A DNA stretch of 64,000 bases from Leishmania donovani (lineage: Eukaryota > Euglenozoa > Kinetoplastea > Trypanosomatida > Trypanosomatidae). Of this stretch, positions 9,461 through 20,017 are shown one piece after another (the stretch's first letter is position 1; every line of letters begins with the position of its first letter). The stretch covers positions 404,227 to 468,226 of the forward strand of contig NC_018231.1 of NCBI RefSeq assembly GCF_000227135.1, read 5' to 3'. The notes beneath the pieces were generated by a model that was not told the DNA's origin, searched no databases, and saw only the letters and a program-made list of their open reading frames with translations. The position numbers were made by a program, and so were the translations under genes.

Positions 9461-10238
9461 GCAGAGAGGCGGCCAGGGGGGAGACGACGCGTGTGTGGCC
9501 TAGAGATCCTGCTGAGGATGTCCGTGTGCGTGTATGCGTGGAAATGGGATGGGGGGGCTGTGTCGGCAGAGAGGAAGCTGTCCAGAATGCCGATGCGCGG
9601 GCACTCGCTCACGCACAAGGGCACAGAGAAGAGCGGCACTGCGCAGCTGATATCCCTTCCTGCAGGAGAGGCGAAGAGAGAAAGACGGAGGGAGGGAGGG
9701 AGTGATGGCGCAAGTACAGCATCACCGCGTGCACGTCTGTCTACGTGTGAGGGGCGTGACACACCGAGGTCGGAAAGACAAGATGCGGAAGGGAGGCGGG
9801 CAGAGGTGTTCGTTTCCGTGTGTCGCGGCAGAAAAAGGGTGGGGTGGGGGGATGCTCACCCTTCTGTACAGCTGCGGCGTGGCTCACAACTGCGTTGAAT
9901 GAGGCCGTAGATAGAGAAGGCGCCGTGCTTCTTGTGCTATCCAAGCACACACGTATATGTCTAACGGACAGAGCGCGAATTCCGTCAATCTAGTTCTATG
10001 CTCCACAACCAGAGAAGGCACGCGGGTGACGGCACGGAAGGAAACGAGAGGCGTACTGCCCCGCTCTGCCCCCCCCCCTTCCTTCTCCATCCCTGCGGGA
10101 GGAGGAGGCATGAGAGCAGTGCTGCGCCACCGTCTGTGTCTGTCTGTCTGACACGAACACACACACACACACACAGACAGACAGACACAGAGAGAGACCC
10201 ACGCACTTCTTCATTGAGTAGGTTTTTTTTTTGGCGGC
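9461..10238. other. spacer holding a strong inverted repeat
   Basis: No gene was seen. The stretch includes the hairpin at 10133-10191, described separately, and a C-run near 10070. It is the likely 3' untranslated region of the 1474-aa gene. Confidence 0.5.
10133..10191. repeat. 18-bp perfect inverted repeat with CA loop
   Basis: Bases 10133-10150 (TG and TCTG repeats) are the exact reverse complement of 10174-10191, separated by 23 bases of mostly CA repeat. In the minus-strand transcript this would form an 18-bp stem about 50-100 bases past the stop codon of the 1474-aa gene. Confidence 0.85.
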
Positions 10239-13200
10239 TCAGCGAGGGAGCGACAAGGCACGCAGGGACGGCGGCCGCGCTGGAGAGCAGCTTCCATCGA
10301 CGCTCCCCCGTCCAGTGCTGTAGGAATACCCCGACAGCCCATCCTTCATGGAGGCAGAGCGCCGCGCCTCGTTCCAGAGTTTGCCGTGGGCCGCAACGGC
10401 CGAGTGAGAAACCGGCGGACTCGAAGACGACAGCGACCGCTGCGGCCGCAAACGGGGCCACGGTGAGACATTGTATATGTGCTCACCCGCTGCGGCGGCG
10501 GTTGCAGCGGACACCGGCGGACTGCAAGATGCGGAGGGGCTGCCCGCTGCGGCAGGCGGCGACGGTTGCGACGGCGTCGGTGGGTTTCTGCTCTGGCTGC
10601 GGCCGCTACGCTGACCCGATTGCGGAACCTCCCCTGACGTTCGAGTCTGGACGACAGAGTCGGCGGAAGGGTGCTCCCTGTGTGGCGTGCGTGGGGGCTG
10701 ATGCTGGTGCTGGTACTGCCGCTGGGGCTGAGCCGCGATGAACGCCCCCAAAGGCGGTGGGGGGCCAAGAGTAACGGCGGACGGCCGTTTCACGTCGCCG
10801 CTGCTGCCCCACGTTTGGCAGGACTCGACAGGGACGTCGCCGCCGACGACCCCGTTGCGCGCCGTTGCACCGCCGTACCACACCTCCGTACACGTTATGT
10901 CGCGAGGCCGGCGCGTCGTCGTCCGAGGCTGCGTTATGACGGGCGACTTCACGGACGCTAGTACTGCACCTTGCCGCAGGCGCACCACCTCCAGCGCCAA
11001 CTGTTGCACAGCGGCAACGATGTGCTGGCGTAGAGGTGCGAGAGCAGTTATAGCGGAAGAGTTTGTCGTCTCTAGGGAAGCGCCGCCAAGGTGCGGCGAC
11101 GATGCTGGCGGCGCCGGTGAAACGGCCGCTGATGACACCACGCTTGGAGAGGTAGCGCCGGCCGTGGAAAGGCGCGCTGATACCAGTGACAGTGCGGTAG
11201 TTCGGCCAGTTGTCGTGCGCGTGTGCGAGACCGCACCTGCGAGCTCCTTGCGCACGCCTTTCCTCGTCGGCGTTGCCTCTGCCGACACCATGAACACTTC
11301 CTCCACCTCTGGCGCCTCGTCATCGCCACCGAAGAGCTGCTTCTCCGTCGGCAACACGGCACCGTGGAAGTGCGGCGTGCAGGAGCTGTCGCCGACGACT
11401 GCAGCATCGACCGAGAGTGGAAAGGGGGGCGCGTGGGCAATGTCGCCGATCGTCTTCAAGGTAGTCCTCTCCACATCCAGGTGTAGCGCAAGCTGTTCTT
11501 CGAGTGTTGCGCAGCGGCGCTTGGCAGCCGTCGTCGCCCCAATCGAGGCCCGCAGCTTCGTCTCAAGGCTTGAGATGTGCGCTTCCAGGGATGCTCGCTC
11601 CGTCTTCCACGCCTCCGCGGCCGTCCCGCGCGTTTGGCTCTCTTCCTGCTGCTGCTTCAGCAGCTGGACCGCCTCACGGGCGTGGCACGTCTGCAGCTGC
11701 GCAAGGGCTGCCTTGTGCTTCTCCTTTAGCTCATCCAGCTCATCCGTAAGAGCTGTCTGCGCCGCTGCGTGATCGCGGAGTGCAGTCGCCTGACGTGCAC
11801 CCTTGGCCTGCTCTCTCACAAGGGCGGACTCCGCAGCGTCTTTCAGCTGCGCCGCCTCCTCCGCAAGGGCCGCGCTGCGCTCGGCGGCCGCCTTCGCCTC
11901 CGCCACCGCGTCCTCGGATGCTCGCTGCTTAGCCGTCACCGCCGCACATGTCGCCTTCAGCTCCGTCAGCTGTGCCTCCAGCTCCTCGCGTACAAGCACA
12001 GCCGTCTCAACCTGCGTCTCGCATGCCAGTCGCTGTTTCTCCGCGGCAAGCACCTCGCGGCGAGCAGCCTGCACATCCTCTTCATACTTCTTCATGGAGA
12101 GCGTGCGCCACTGGCACTCCGCCTGCGCCTCCTGCAGCGCTGCGTGAGCCCGGTCAAGCTCCGATTTGAGGTAGCGGCAGGCCTGCTCGAGCTTCGCTGC
12201 AGTCGCGCCAGATCGGTCAGCACTGCCCCTGGTGCCTGCGGGAGCGACGTCACCCCCAGGCGATGACTTCCGCCTCTGTGAGGGGAGAGACGAGACGCAC
12301 CGGTGGAGCTCGCGCAACAGGAGAACCGCTTGCTTGCTTTGGTGGCGCAGCTCGTGCGAAATGCGGCTCGCGGAGGTGCTGCCCTTCACATTGTTTGCCG
12401 GTGCCGCCCGGGTCGCCACACATGCTGACTGGGGCGGCGACGACGTCCGCGCACGCCGCTGGCCAGGCGTCGCCGCGGGTGGAGGGAGTGATGATGCGCG
12501 GTGGGTGCGTGGCTTCGGGGATGCGGTGCTGCAGTGCTCCTCCCTCGCGGTCACCGCTGCACGCGAGAAAAGACGCCCACTTTGTGCGTCATCGTCGTCT
12601 TCCGAAGACGACAGCTCCAGCGTGCGCGTCGCCGAGCTTGAGCGCGAGTGCGACTGCAAAATCGCGGAGCAGCTACGCAGATCATCCGCGTTCTCATCGT
12701 GGTCGTCCTCGTACACAAGCGTGCTGTTCATGTGATCTCTGCGCCAATTGGCAGGAAATTGGCGACGGCTGCGTGAGGAGAGTGCGGGGGACGGCGGCCT
12801 GACACGTCCCGCACCGTCGGTCCTGGAGAAAAGGCGTTGCTTCACGGTGAACAGCACATCCTGTAACGACTGCACCACACGTCCCTGGTCCTTTGAAGCC
12901 GCCTGCAGCGTGTGCCGCGCCACCTTCACCTCATCCTTGAGCGCTTCCCTCTGCTGCTGAAGTTCGGTGACGCGGTGCATGCGCCGTCGACTGTCGTCCG
13001 TCTGCCGTTGCAGTGCGTCACGCGCGCTCGTCAGGGCTGCCTCAGCCTTCTCCTTCTCCGTAGTCACCGCACGCACCTCCGCCTCCTGCCGGTCAGCGGC
13101 CTCACGCAGCCGTGCGGCCTGCTCTGCGATGGTAGCGTCCCGCTCACGCAGGGCACCCTCCATCGAGGCCATGTTCCGCGCCAGCTGATGCATCCGAAGA

Positions 13201-14663
13201 TGGATGTCGGCGTACTCGTCCTCCGTTTCGGCAGACGCCTTCGCGGCGCGCTCTCGCAGCGCGGCGAGCTCGTCGTCCTGCGCCGCCACGCGTGCTTCCA
13301 TCTCCTGTAGCTCCTTGCGCGCCTGGTGAAGCTGCGCCTCGAGCGTGTCCTGATGTTTCTCATAGCGTGCGCGCTGCGCCTCCCAATCAGCCCCCGCTGC
13401 CTTCACGAGCATGCGCTGCTCCTCCTCCTGCCGCTGCTGCTGCTGCTGCGCATCTCTTGCGTGGCACAACTCCACCTCCAGCCGCTTCATGGAGTCCTGC
13501 TGCGCCTGCTGCGTCTGGCGCGCCTTCTGCAGCGCGTGTTTCAGCTCCTCGCACTCCCCTGCTGCCTCGGTGAGTTTCTCCTGCAACGTCACCCGGTCCG
13601 CGCACACGGTGTTGTAGGCCTCGACAAGGTCGGCGTAGCGGCTTGCCTGTTCCTCGACCTCCTTACTGACCTGCCGAAGCACCGCCTCCTCCTCGGCATC
13701 TCGCTCCTTCTCGTAGCGGCGCAGAGCTGCGGCGACAACGGCTTCCATCTCCGCATGCGTCACGAGGACCGCCGCGCCAGCCTCGTCATCATCATCATCA
13801 TCATCATCTCCTGCCCTCTCTTCCGGCGCCCGCTCCTTCTCCGCAGCGATGTTGTCATGAGGGCTGCCCTTCGCAGCAGACTGTGGCGTCGACGACACCG
13901 GGGTGGGAGCGTGGGAGCCCATAGAAGGCGTTTCGACTGCTGGAGGCAGCGGCTGCCGGGCAGCCTCCACATCGGCGTAGAGGCTGCGAGACGGTGAAGC
14001 AGGGGCGAGCGTCGTGGCAACTGATGGAGACGGCGCCGTGAAGGCATCCCCATCCCAGCCAGCATCGGCTTCGTGGTCGTCGAGGCCACTCTTGTCGTGC
14101 ACTGCGTCTTCTCTGTACCGCTGGCGATGAGGAGGGTGCGCAGCAGGTGGCCGCAGCATCGCCCCAGACGCGGGGGTGGGCGGGCGGTCACGATGCCGAT
14201 GAGGGCGACGAGACTTGGCGGAAGATCGAAGCTGTAAAGGCGCCTCCCGCGCGTCCTTACCGCGCGGTGACAAGAAATCCAGCGCGCTGGGCTCTGCGCG
14301 CGAGTGCACCATGGTGGCCGACGCCGCGCCGGCGGATGCAGCAGCACCAGCGGCAGATGGCGCGCTTGCCAAGATACTCCGCACGGTAGAGTGTGCCTGT
14401 GACGACGCCGACGTAGCGGCAGGAGCCGTGGCGTAGGTGACGGAAAAGGATGAGGCAGGGGCCGCGGCTGGACGCTTCGCGGAGCTTCCGCTAGTTGGCG
14501 AACGGAGTCCTACTAGCTCTGGGGAAGTGGTGTCCATCAGCATCTCGAGAGCAGAGCGTACAACGCGGCGGCCGGAGTTTCTGCCGCCGCTGCCGCTGTG
14601 CCCTGTCCCAGCAGCCGCGGCGGTGGTCGATGACGTGCGACTCGGAGTGGTGAAGGCTGACAT
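10239..14663 (-). CDS. large coiled-coil protein, 1474 aa
   Basis: The exact family is not recognised. The N-terminal 270 residues are Ser/Thr/Ala/Pro-rich and probably disordered. A run of eight Asp near residue 287 is encoded by a GAT-type trinucleotide repeat at 13787-13808. Two long coiled-coil blocks follow, roughly residues 300-620 and 800-1090, rich in Glu, Gln, Ala, Leu and Arg, including a run of six Gln. Between and after them the protein is Ser-rich again, ending in a basic Ser/Pro tail. The layout of two long rods with phosphorylatable ends is typical of cytoskeletal, basal-body or flagellar scaffold proteins in trypanosomatids; that role is inference. The start is the first ATG of the frame (MSAFTTP). 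Confidence 0.85.
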   Translation of the reverse strand: MSAFTTPSRTSSTTAAAAGTGHSGSGGRNSGRRVVRSALEMLMDTTSPELVGLRSPTSGSSAKRPAAAPASSFSVTYATAPAATSASSQAHSTVRSILASAPSAAGAAASAGAASATMVHSRAEPSALDFLSPRGKDAREAPLQLRSSAKSRRPHRHRDRPPTPASGAMLRPPAAHPPHRQRYREDAVHDKSGLDDHEADAGWDGDAFTAPSPSVATTLAPASPSRSLYADVEAARQPLPPAVETPSMGSHAPTPVSSTPQSAAKGSPHDNIAAEKERAPEERAGDDDDDDDDEAGAAVLVTHAEMEAVVAAALRRYEKERDAEEEAVLRQVSKEVEEQASRYADLVEAYNTVCADRVTLQEKLTEAAGECEELKHALQKARQTQQAQQDSMKRLEVELCHARDAQQQQQRQEEEQRMLVKAAGADWEAQRARYEKHQDTLEAQLHQARKELQEMEARVAAQDDELAALRERAAKASAETEDEYADIHLRMHQLARNMASMEGALRERDATIAEQAARLREAADRQEAEVRAVTTEKEKAEAALTSARDALQRQTDDSRRRMHRVTELQQQREALKDEVKVARHTLQAASKDQGRVVQSLQDVLFTVKQRLFSRTDGAGRVRPPSPALSSRSRRQFPANWRRDHMNSTLVYEDDHDENADDLRSCSAILQSHSRSSSATRTLELSSSEDDDDAQSGRLFSRAAVTAREEHCSTASPKPRTHRASSLPPPAATPGQRRARTSSPPQSACVATRAAPANNVKGSTSASRISHELRHQSKQAVLLLRELHRCVSSLPSQRRKSSPGGDVAPAGTRGSADRSGATAAKLEQACRYLKSELDRAHAALQEAQAECQWRTLSMKKYEEDVQAARREVLAAEKQRLACETQVETAVLVREELEAQLTELKATCAAVTAKQRASEDAVAEAKAAAERSAALAEEAAQLKDAAESALVREQAKGARQATALRDHAAAQTALTDELDELKEKHKAALAQLQTCHAREAVQLLKQQQEESQTRGTAAEAWKTERASLEAHISSLETKLRASIGATTAAKRRCATLEEQLALHLDVERTTLKTIGDIAHAPPFPLSVDAAVVGDSSCTPHFHGAVLPTEKQLFGGDDEAPEVEEVFMVSAEATPTRKGVRKELAGAVSHTRTTTGRTTALSLVSARLSTAGATSPSVVSSAAVSPAPPASSPHLGGASLETTNSSAITALAPLRQHIVAAVQQLALEVVRLRQGAVLASVKSPVITQPRTTTRRPRDITCTEVWYGGATARNGVVGGDVPVESCQTWGSSGDVKRPSAVTLGPPPPLGAFIAAQPQRQYQHQHQPPRTPHREHPSADSVVQTRTSGEVPQSGQRSGRSQSRNPPTPSQPSPPAAAGSPSASCSPPVSAATAAAAGEHIYNVSPWPRLRPQRSLSSSSPPVSHSAVAAHGKLWNEARRSASMKDGLSGYSYSTGRGSVDGSCSPARPPSLRALSLPR

Positions 14664-16194
14664 GAAGCAAGCAGTAAAGAGGACTCTCTTACTGTGTCTT
14701 TGTGTGTGCGTGCGTGCGAGGGCGTAGCTGGCACGGAGCTACACTGAGAACTGTAGGAGCTGCAGTAGTGGTACAACTGCATGTATCAGTGGTCTATCGG
14801 TGTGCTTCGAACTGGCTGGAAGTTGTGTACGCTTGCGTATATGCATGTATGTGTGCGTGTGTCTACTGAGGTTTCCATGTACTTTTTGGAGAGCCCGAGT
14901 GAGGCAGTGTTTTCCTCTGCGCCTCTGACGGGCACACACTGGCGATCTCCTCTCCCCGGTGCCCTTTCGCGCGCCGTGCTTCCCTTCCCGGTCGGTGCAG
15001 CTGCTCCTGAGGCCGGTGCTGGCGTTGTGCGCGTGCGTGTGTGATGGAGGGAGAGCAGACCATACGCAATGGAGCAAAGGACAACAAGGGTGGGTGGGTG
15101 TGGTGTGTGTGTGTGTGCGAGGGGTAGGTTGGAGGGGTGTAGAGGCGGACCGCCGGAGAGGCCGCGGGGACACGCGCATGATACATTCATCGACATGCGG
15201 CGAGCATCAGCGAAAGAGAGGAAGCACCGCGGTCGCCTGCGTGTTTCGAGGCCGGCCACACGACCACCAGCGGCACCGCCTGCCTCGCTCCCGCCGCCAT
15301 CGCCGCATCCCCAGTGCCGCACGTCGGTGTGCATGTTCGAGGCTGCCTGTCAGTCGCAGAAACAGGAAGGATGGCGGGGTCGCGTGTGTGGCGCTTCGTT
15401 TTTGTCTCGCACCTCACCTCAACGGTGATCGCATCGGCAGCCGCTAAATACGGCGGATGGGGAGGGTCAGGTACTGTGCAACTTGCTCGCAGCGAGGAAA
15501 GCAGAAAAGCGTGCGTTCTCGTTCGAGTGTGTGCGTTAGGGCAGGGTGTGGGGGGGTGAGCAGCAGGGGGTGCAGGACGGTGTTGGCACACTCACCTTTG
15601 AGAACGCTCCCCCCTCTTTCCCCCTCCACACACACAGAGGGCAAAAACACTGAGGCCGCCTCCGTCCACGCGATGCAGCGCTTCCACGCTCGTATTCGCT
15701 CTGGAAAAGATGGAGGCCGAGGGGGGCGGAGGCCTCCGTCAGGGGAACGATACGCTGTTCGTGCTCCCACGCCCCATCGAGGGCGCACGCGTGCGCATGT
15801 ACGAGCGCGTGCAAAAACACGGGCGCTGAGGAGAGTCATGTATGGGGCGGCGGCGCCTCTGACGGAAATGGGACGTCGATGGCGACAGTGTAGCCCATCT
15901 AGATAGGCCTGCATGTACCGCTGTGTGGGTGCCTGTGAGCGGCTCCGTAGTGGAAGAAAAGGAGGCGGGAGCATCCCTTACGCGCATCGGCAAGCGACCG
16001 ATACACTCCGCCCCCGATCCAGGGCCGTTTCGAAACAGTAACAGTAGTGGCAGCCGCTGCAGCTACGGAGATACTGAACGCACGTCTAAGAGAAAGAAGA
16101 GCTAGAGGTGCTGCGCATGCCTCTATTATTTGGCCACCGCCTCCCCCCTGCCCCTCCGCTCTCTGTCTGCTACGGACTGCCGGCTCTCTCGCTC
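14664..16194. other. 1.5-kb gene-free stretch
   Basis: Open frames on both strands (for example around 14.8-15.3 and 15.4-16.0 kb) encode only Pro/Arg/Thr/His-rich low-complexity sequence without motifs, so none is called. A TG-rich run lies near 15096-15120. This is probably the 3' untranslated region of the 109-aa gene plus the leader of the 1474-aa gene. Confidence 0.55.
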
Positions 16195-16524
16195 TCATAC
16201 CGCGCGAGAGCTAAGCGGATGATAATGGCGGATCATCTTGTTGATCGCCCTCACGTACTCCTCCTCCACATATGCGCGTTTCGAGGCCTCTTCCTGCACA
16301 ACGGCCTGTCTGGCCTCCTCCAGCACACGCCGGCTCTGCAGCCACTCCTTCTTAAACTGTGCCACGCATAGGAGCTGATCGTCCAGATCGCCTGACATGA
16401 TGTCGATCAGTTTGAGCCGTGCCTTGGCCTCCCGCCGCTCGCACTCCAGGCGGATAACGCGCTCCGTTTTGAAGAAGTGGTGCAGTGCCACCTCCTCCGC
16501 CTGTTGTTGCCTTGATCGGGACAT
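16195..16524 (-). CDS. small charged helical protein, 109 aa
   Basis: The function is unknown. Almost the whole protein is predicted helical and highly charged: the N-terminal third is rich in Gln, Glu and Arg, and a second amphipathic segment with Glu, Ala and Lys spans residues 55-95, so a short coiled coil or a subunit of a larger complex is plausible. The frame is open 145 codons upstream, but that part is low-complexity; an AG at 16527-16528 preceded by a pyrimidine tract supports the internal ATG (MSRSRQQQ). The composition differs from the spacer sequence around it, which favours a real gene. Confidence 0.7.
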   Translation of the reverse strand: MSRSRQQQAEEVALHHFFKTERVIRLECERREAKARLKLIDIMSGDLDDQLLCVAQFKKEWLQSRRVLEEARQAVVQEEASKRAYVEEEYVRAINKMIRHYHPLSSRAV

Positions 16525-16526
16525 GA

Positions 16527-16570
16527 CTGGATGGAGGGGGGTGGTGGTGGTGTCAAGAGAGGGAGGAGAG
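16527..16570 (-). promoter_or_regulatory. candidate trans-splice acceptor for the 109-aa gene
   Basis: The minus strand has a C/T- and CCA-rich tract (16529-16570) ending in AG two bases before the ATG. Confidence 0.4.
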
Positions 16571-17133
16571 CAGGACGCGATGAACGCTGTCTGAAGAAGT
16601 TCGCAGATGTGATGGATATGTGTACCTGCGTTGGAGTTGATACCACCGCCGCCCCTGGCACAGGTGAGCCTATGGCACTCAACAGCAACACCGGTGGCGA
16701 TCAGTTGCGACACCGTCGCACGCAGCGCGTGCGTGAGGGAGTCACACGTCAGCGTGTCCACGTATGCCACACAACAAAGGAGGGGGGAAGAGCGGAGACG
16801 ACGACGGAGTGGAGTGCGTCGCGGGGCATGTGCCCATTCGAGACAAAGACGGGCGCATATGGCACGTGATTGCGCAGCTGATGATGCGCAGGCCTCTGTG
16901 TCCTTCACGTACAGTACACCCAACGGGGACAGAAAGGGAGGAGACGCTGAGACAGGCAAGAATAGATAAAACGACGTCCCACACCGGCGTCATCAGGCGA
17001 CTACCGTAACAGCCATCAAGACGACGGATGGAGGGGCCGTTGCTTCAAGCAAGGACGCTTTACAGCAGACTTTCTCGATGTGCGGATGGGTCCGCTGCAC
17101 CGCCACCGTTCGCGCGGTGGTGCCTTGCCCACC
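16571..17133. other. spacer, no gene seen
   Basis: Ordinary GC-rich spacer without a recognisable element. It is the presumed 3' untranslated region of the P-type ATPase gene. Confidence 0.5.
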
Positions 17134-20007
17134 TTACTCTGCTGGGGCCATTGGCGTCGGTCGGGCACGGCAGAGCAGCTTCACATCGAGGCTGGCAATG
17201 CAGCCCACCACTGCATTCAGAGAGGATGGCACGGAACTGCGGCGAGCAGCGGCGTCATGAGATGGCGTGCTTGTTGTCCTGCGTGGCCGCGCCGCCGCAG
17301 CGTCCTCGTCCGCATCGACGCGGCCGTGCGGCTGGAGGCCGTGCATGCCGTCCACACATGCGCGGTACGTGCGAAAGCCGAGGCAGTAGCAGATGCCATG
17401 CACCGTGAGCTTCCCCATGTCCTGCAGAACTGCGACGGCACCACAGTAGACGCACAGGCAAGCGGCAAAGATGGGGCGTGCGTCGATGGCCCAGGTCATG
17501 TACAGCCCGTACACCACGGCGAGGGCGAGTACAACGCGCAGGCGCGAGCGTCGCCAGAAGCGCCACCCCGCCCGCACCGGCGAGGCGCAGCTCATCGTCA
17601 GGAATAGGTTCAGGTAGAGGATGTAGAACGTGAGAATGCCGCCCAGGCGCTCCTCAGTGATGACCGGCAGCATGCTGGGTGAGACAAGTGGCCACCAGCC
17701 ACGTCCGTCACAGGCAAGGCCGCCAGCGATGCCGAGGGCGACGCCGCCGACGAGACCGATAAAAGCCATCGTGGACGCCTGCAGCAGCGCCACGCGGTAG
17801 CTGAGAGAGCAGGGTGCCGCGGTCCAGTAAGTGTCGTCGCCAGCCTCTGTAGACACCCACATTAGCGTCAGTCCGTTGATGTAGACCAGTGTCAATACGT
17901 GAAGGCCACTCGGTGGAAGCCCTAGTCCGACCTCGTTCGAGGATTCGCCGGCGCAGCGCCGCGGAACCGCCACCGCCAAGGCGGCACCGAGCACCGACAG
18001 CTGCAGTGCCGCCGCTGTTACCCAAAAGAAAACGGAGTAGATGGTGCCGAAGAGTTCGCGGCTGACGACAAGCAGTTCCACCACGGCGCCGAGGTGATCG
18101 GAGGTGAGGGCGATGTCCGCACCCCACAGCGCTCCCCGTGCCGCGGCTTGGCCCTGCTCGGCCGAAAGAAGCGCAATGCCGACATCCGAAAGGCGCGCCG
18201 CTGCGGCGTCGTTCACCCCGTCGCCCAGCACAGCTACGACGCGGCCTGACTGCTGAAGCGCACGCACGAGCGCTGCCTTCTGGCGAGGCTGCATCTCTGC
18301 ATACGCGCGGCAGGCGGCGTACTCGCTCGCAGAGTTCGCAGCGGCGCTCAGGTCGACTGTCACACTCATCGCAGACGCTGGAGAGCGGTGCTCTGCTTCC
18401 CACAACCTCAGAGGTGGCACGTCGCGCCCGCACATCACCTCGGATTTTAGCTGCACCGCCTCGGCCGCGGCGGCGACAGCCCGGTGCTCATCGCCGGAGA
18501 TCAGCGTCACGGCAACACCAAGTCGACTACAATCCGAGACCAACGGGGCCGCGTCGCTGCGCAGTGGGTCAGCGAACGTCAGAAGTCCTGCTAACCGCCA
18601 AGGGTCATCGCCCTCGGCAACGGCCACCGCCACACATCGCAGACCGCTTTGGCTCCAGGCAAACACCAGACGCTGCGCCTCAACGCATGCGGCGGCAGAC
18701 TCTGGATGCTGGACGAGCGCCAAGACGGAGCGAAGCCGCCCTTCGGTGACTCGAAGAAGCGTCCCGTCACGCCGGCGCAGCAGGGCGGAGCTGCGATGCT
18801 CTCCCTCGTGCTCTACGTAGTCCAGCTGCGTGTACTCGTCACAGGCGTCCAGGTCCGCGCTGCGCAGCACAGCCCGCTTCGTCGCGTGCAGACTTGGCTG
18901 CCGCCACCGGCACGCCAGCGCCATCAGCTGTACCACGGCTGCACGCGACGGGTACCCTGCTAAGTAGGCGCGATGATGTGCCGCGAGGGTGCAGTGACCA
19001 GAGGACAGGGTGCCTGTCTTGTCCACCAGCAGCATGTCAACCGATGCAAGTGAGAGGAGGGCGCGGAGGCGCAAGAGGACGGCCTGAGAACGCTGCATGG
19101 CCGCCGACGCACCTCGCGACACTGCCACATACACGGCGAGATCAAAGTCAAGCGGAGTGCACAGCAGCGCAAGCAGCGTCGTCTCCCGTGCCACCTTCCA
19201 CACTGAGTAGCCGTCCCACCCACTGAGAGCCCCGAACAGCACCACCTCGGCCGTCACCGCTACGGCAGCTACAAGGAAGTATGTGCCGGCGTAGGCTCGG
19301 CTGAGCCGCTGCCGCTCCTCAAAGCCGTGCGGCAGGCGCTCTACGAGCTCGATGGTCTGACCCACGAACGTTTCTGGCCCTGTGTAGCGCACCACAGCAT
19401 CTGCAGCCCCGTCCACCACCTTGGTGCCGGCGATCAGGAGCTGGCCCGCGGTGACAGCCTCAGTGCGGGTGCGCCCCGTCACGTCTGACATATCGATCAG
19501 CACGGACCCGCTGTAGAGAGAGCAGTCAGCGAACACCACGGACCCTGCAACAAGCTGGACAAGGTCACCAGGGACCAGCTGCGCTGACCCCACCATTGCC
19601 CATGTTTCCTCTCGGTAGGCAACCGCGCGACCCGGTAAGAGGCACCGCTGGAGGCGCCGCACCCGTGCGCGGTCCACCAGCGCCGTCGTCACCAGCACCG
19701 CGACTTGCATCACCACGAGCCACGCCAGGGTAAACCACAGGCAGTGGCTGCCGCCGAAGACCTCGTAGACGAACGCCCCAGCAGCGACGAGGGCCGTGCT
19801 GGGAGAAAGCAACGCGCCTACAACAATGCGATGGAGCGGTGCCACCGTCAGTCGCACCTCGTTCATGCCGAACCGCTGGCGGGCTTCGTAGACGGCGGTC
19901 GAGTCGAGCGCGCGCGGCGGTGCACGCACACTGTTCAGTGGGAGCCACGACTCCGGAGCGCCAACGCTGCCGTCTACCGGTGACGCGGCAGCCGAGTTAG
20001 AGCTCAT
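17134..20007 (-). CDS. atypical P-type ATPase (P3A-like), 957 aa
   Basis: The fold is that of an ion-pumping P-type ATPase, closest in layout to plasma-membrane proton pumps. Two hydrophobic helices lie at about residues 60-82 and 90-111, then the actuator domain, then helices at about 240-262 and 276-297. The phosphorylation site DKTGT begins at Asp 329. The P-domain motif LISGD is near 502-506 and the hinge motif GDGVND is at 595-600. Five or six C-terminal helices follow. Two usual motifs are altered: the actuator loop reads TGRT (residues 177-180) instead of TGES, losing the dephosphorylation glutamate, and the fourth helix reads CTPLDFDL instead of a PIALP- or PEGLP-like ion-site motif. 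It may be a pump with changed chemistry or a non-transporting paralogue. The start (MSSNSAAAS) follows a C-rich tract; 53 upstream codons are Pro-rich leader. Confidence 0.8.
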   Translation of the reverse strand: MSSNSAAASPVDGSVGAPESWLPLNSVRAPPRALDSTAVYEARQRFGMNEVRLTVAPLHRIVVGALLSPSTALVAAGAFVYEVFGGSHCLWFTLAWLVVMQVAVLVTTALVDRARVRRLQRCLLPGRAVAYREETWAMVGSAQLVPGDLVQLVAGSVVFADCSLYSGSVLIDMSDVTGRTRTEAVTAGQLLIAGTKVVDGAADAVVRYTGPETFVGQTIELVERLPHGFEERQRLSRAYAGTYFLVAAVAVTAEVVLFGALSGWDGYSVWKVARETTLLALLCTPLDFDLAVYVAVSRGASAAMQRSQAVLLRLRALLSLASVDMLLVDKTGTLSSGHCTLAAHHRAYLAGYPSRAAVVQLMALACRWRQPSLHATKRAVLRSADLDACDEYTQLDYVEHEGEHRSSALLRRRDGTLLRVTEGRLRSVLALVQHPESAAACVEAQRLVFAWSQSGLRCVAVAVAEGDDPWRLAGLLTFADPLRSDAAPLVSDCSRLGVAVTLISGDEHRAVAAAAEAVQLKSEVMCGRDVPPLRLWEAEHRSPASAMSVTVDLSAAANSASEYAACRAYAEMQPRQKAALVRALQQSGRVVAVLGDGVNDAAAARLSDVGIALLSAEQGQAAARGALWGADIALTSDHLGAVVELLVVSRELFGTIYSVFFWVTAAALQLSVLGAALAVAVPRRCAGESSNEVGLGLPPSGLHVLTLVYINGLTLMWVSTEAGDDTYWTAAPCSLSYRVALLQASTMAFIGLVGGVALGIAGGLACDGRGWWPLVSPSMLPVITEERLGGILTFYILYLNLFLTMSCASPVRAGWRFWRRSRLRVVLALAVVYGLYMTWAIDARPIFAACLCVYCGAVAVLQDMGKLTVHGICYCLGFRTYRACVDGMHGLQPHGRVDADEDAAAARPRRTTSTPSHDAAARRSSVPSSLNAVVGCIASLDVKLLCRARPTPMAPAE

Positions 20008-20017
20008 CCTCGAAATT

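Noticed and set aside
10738..11772. 344-codon plus-strand open frame
   Set aside because: Antisense to the coiled-coil gene; composition mirrors it, and no motif is present.
15444..15974. 176-codon minus-strand frame
   Set aside because: Pro/Arg/Thr-rich low complexity from spacer; no motif and no splice signal tied to an ATG.
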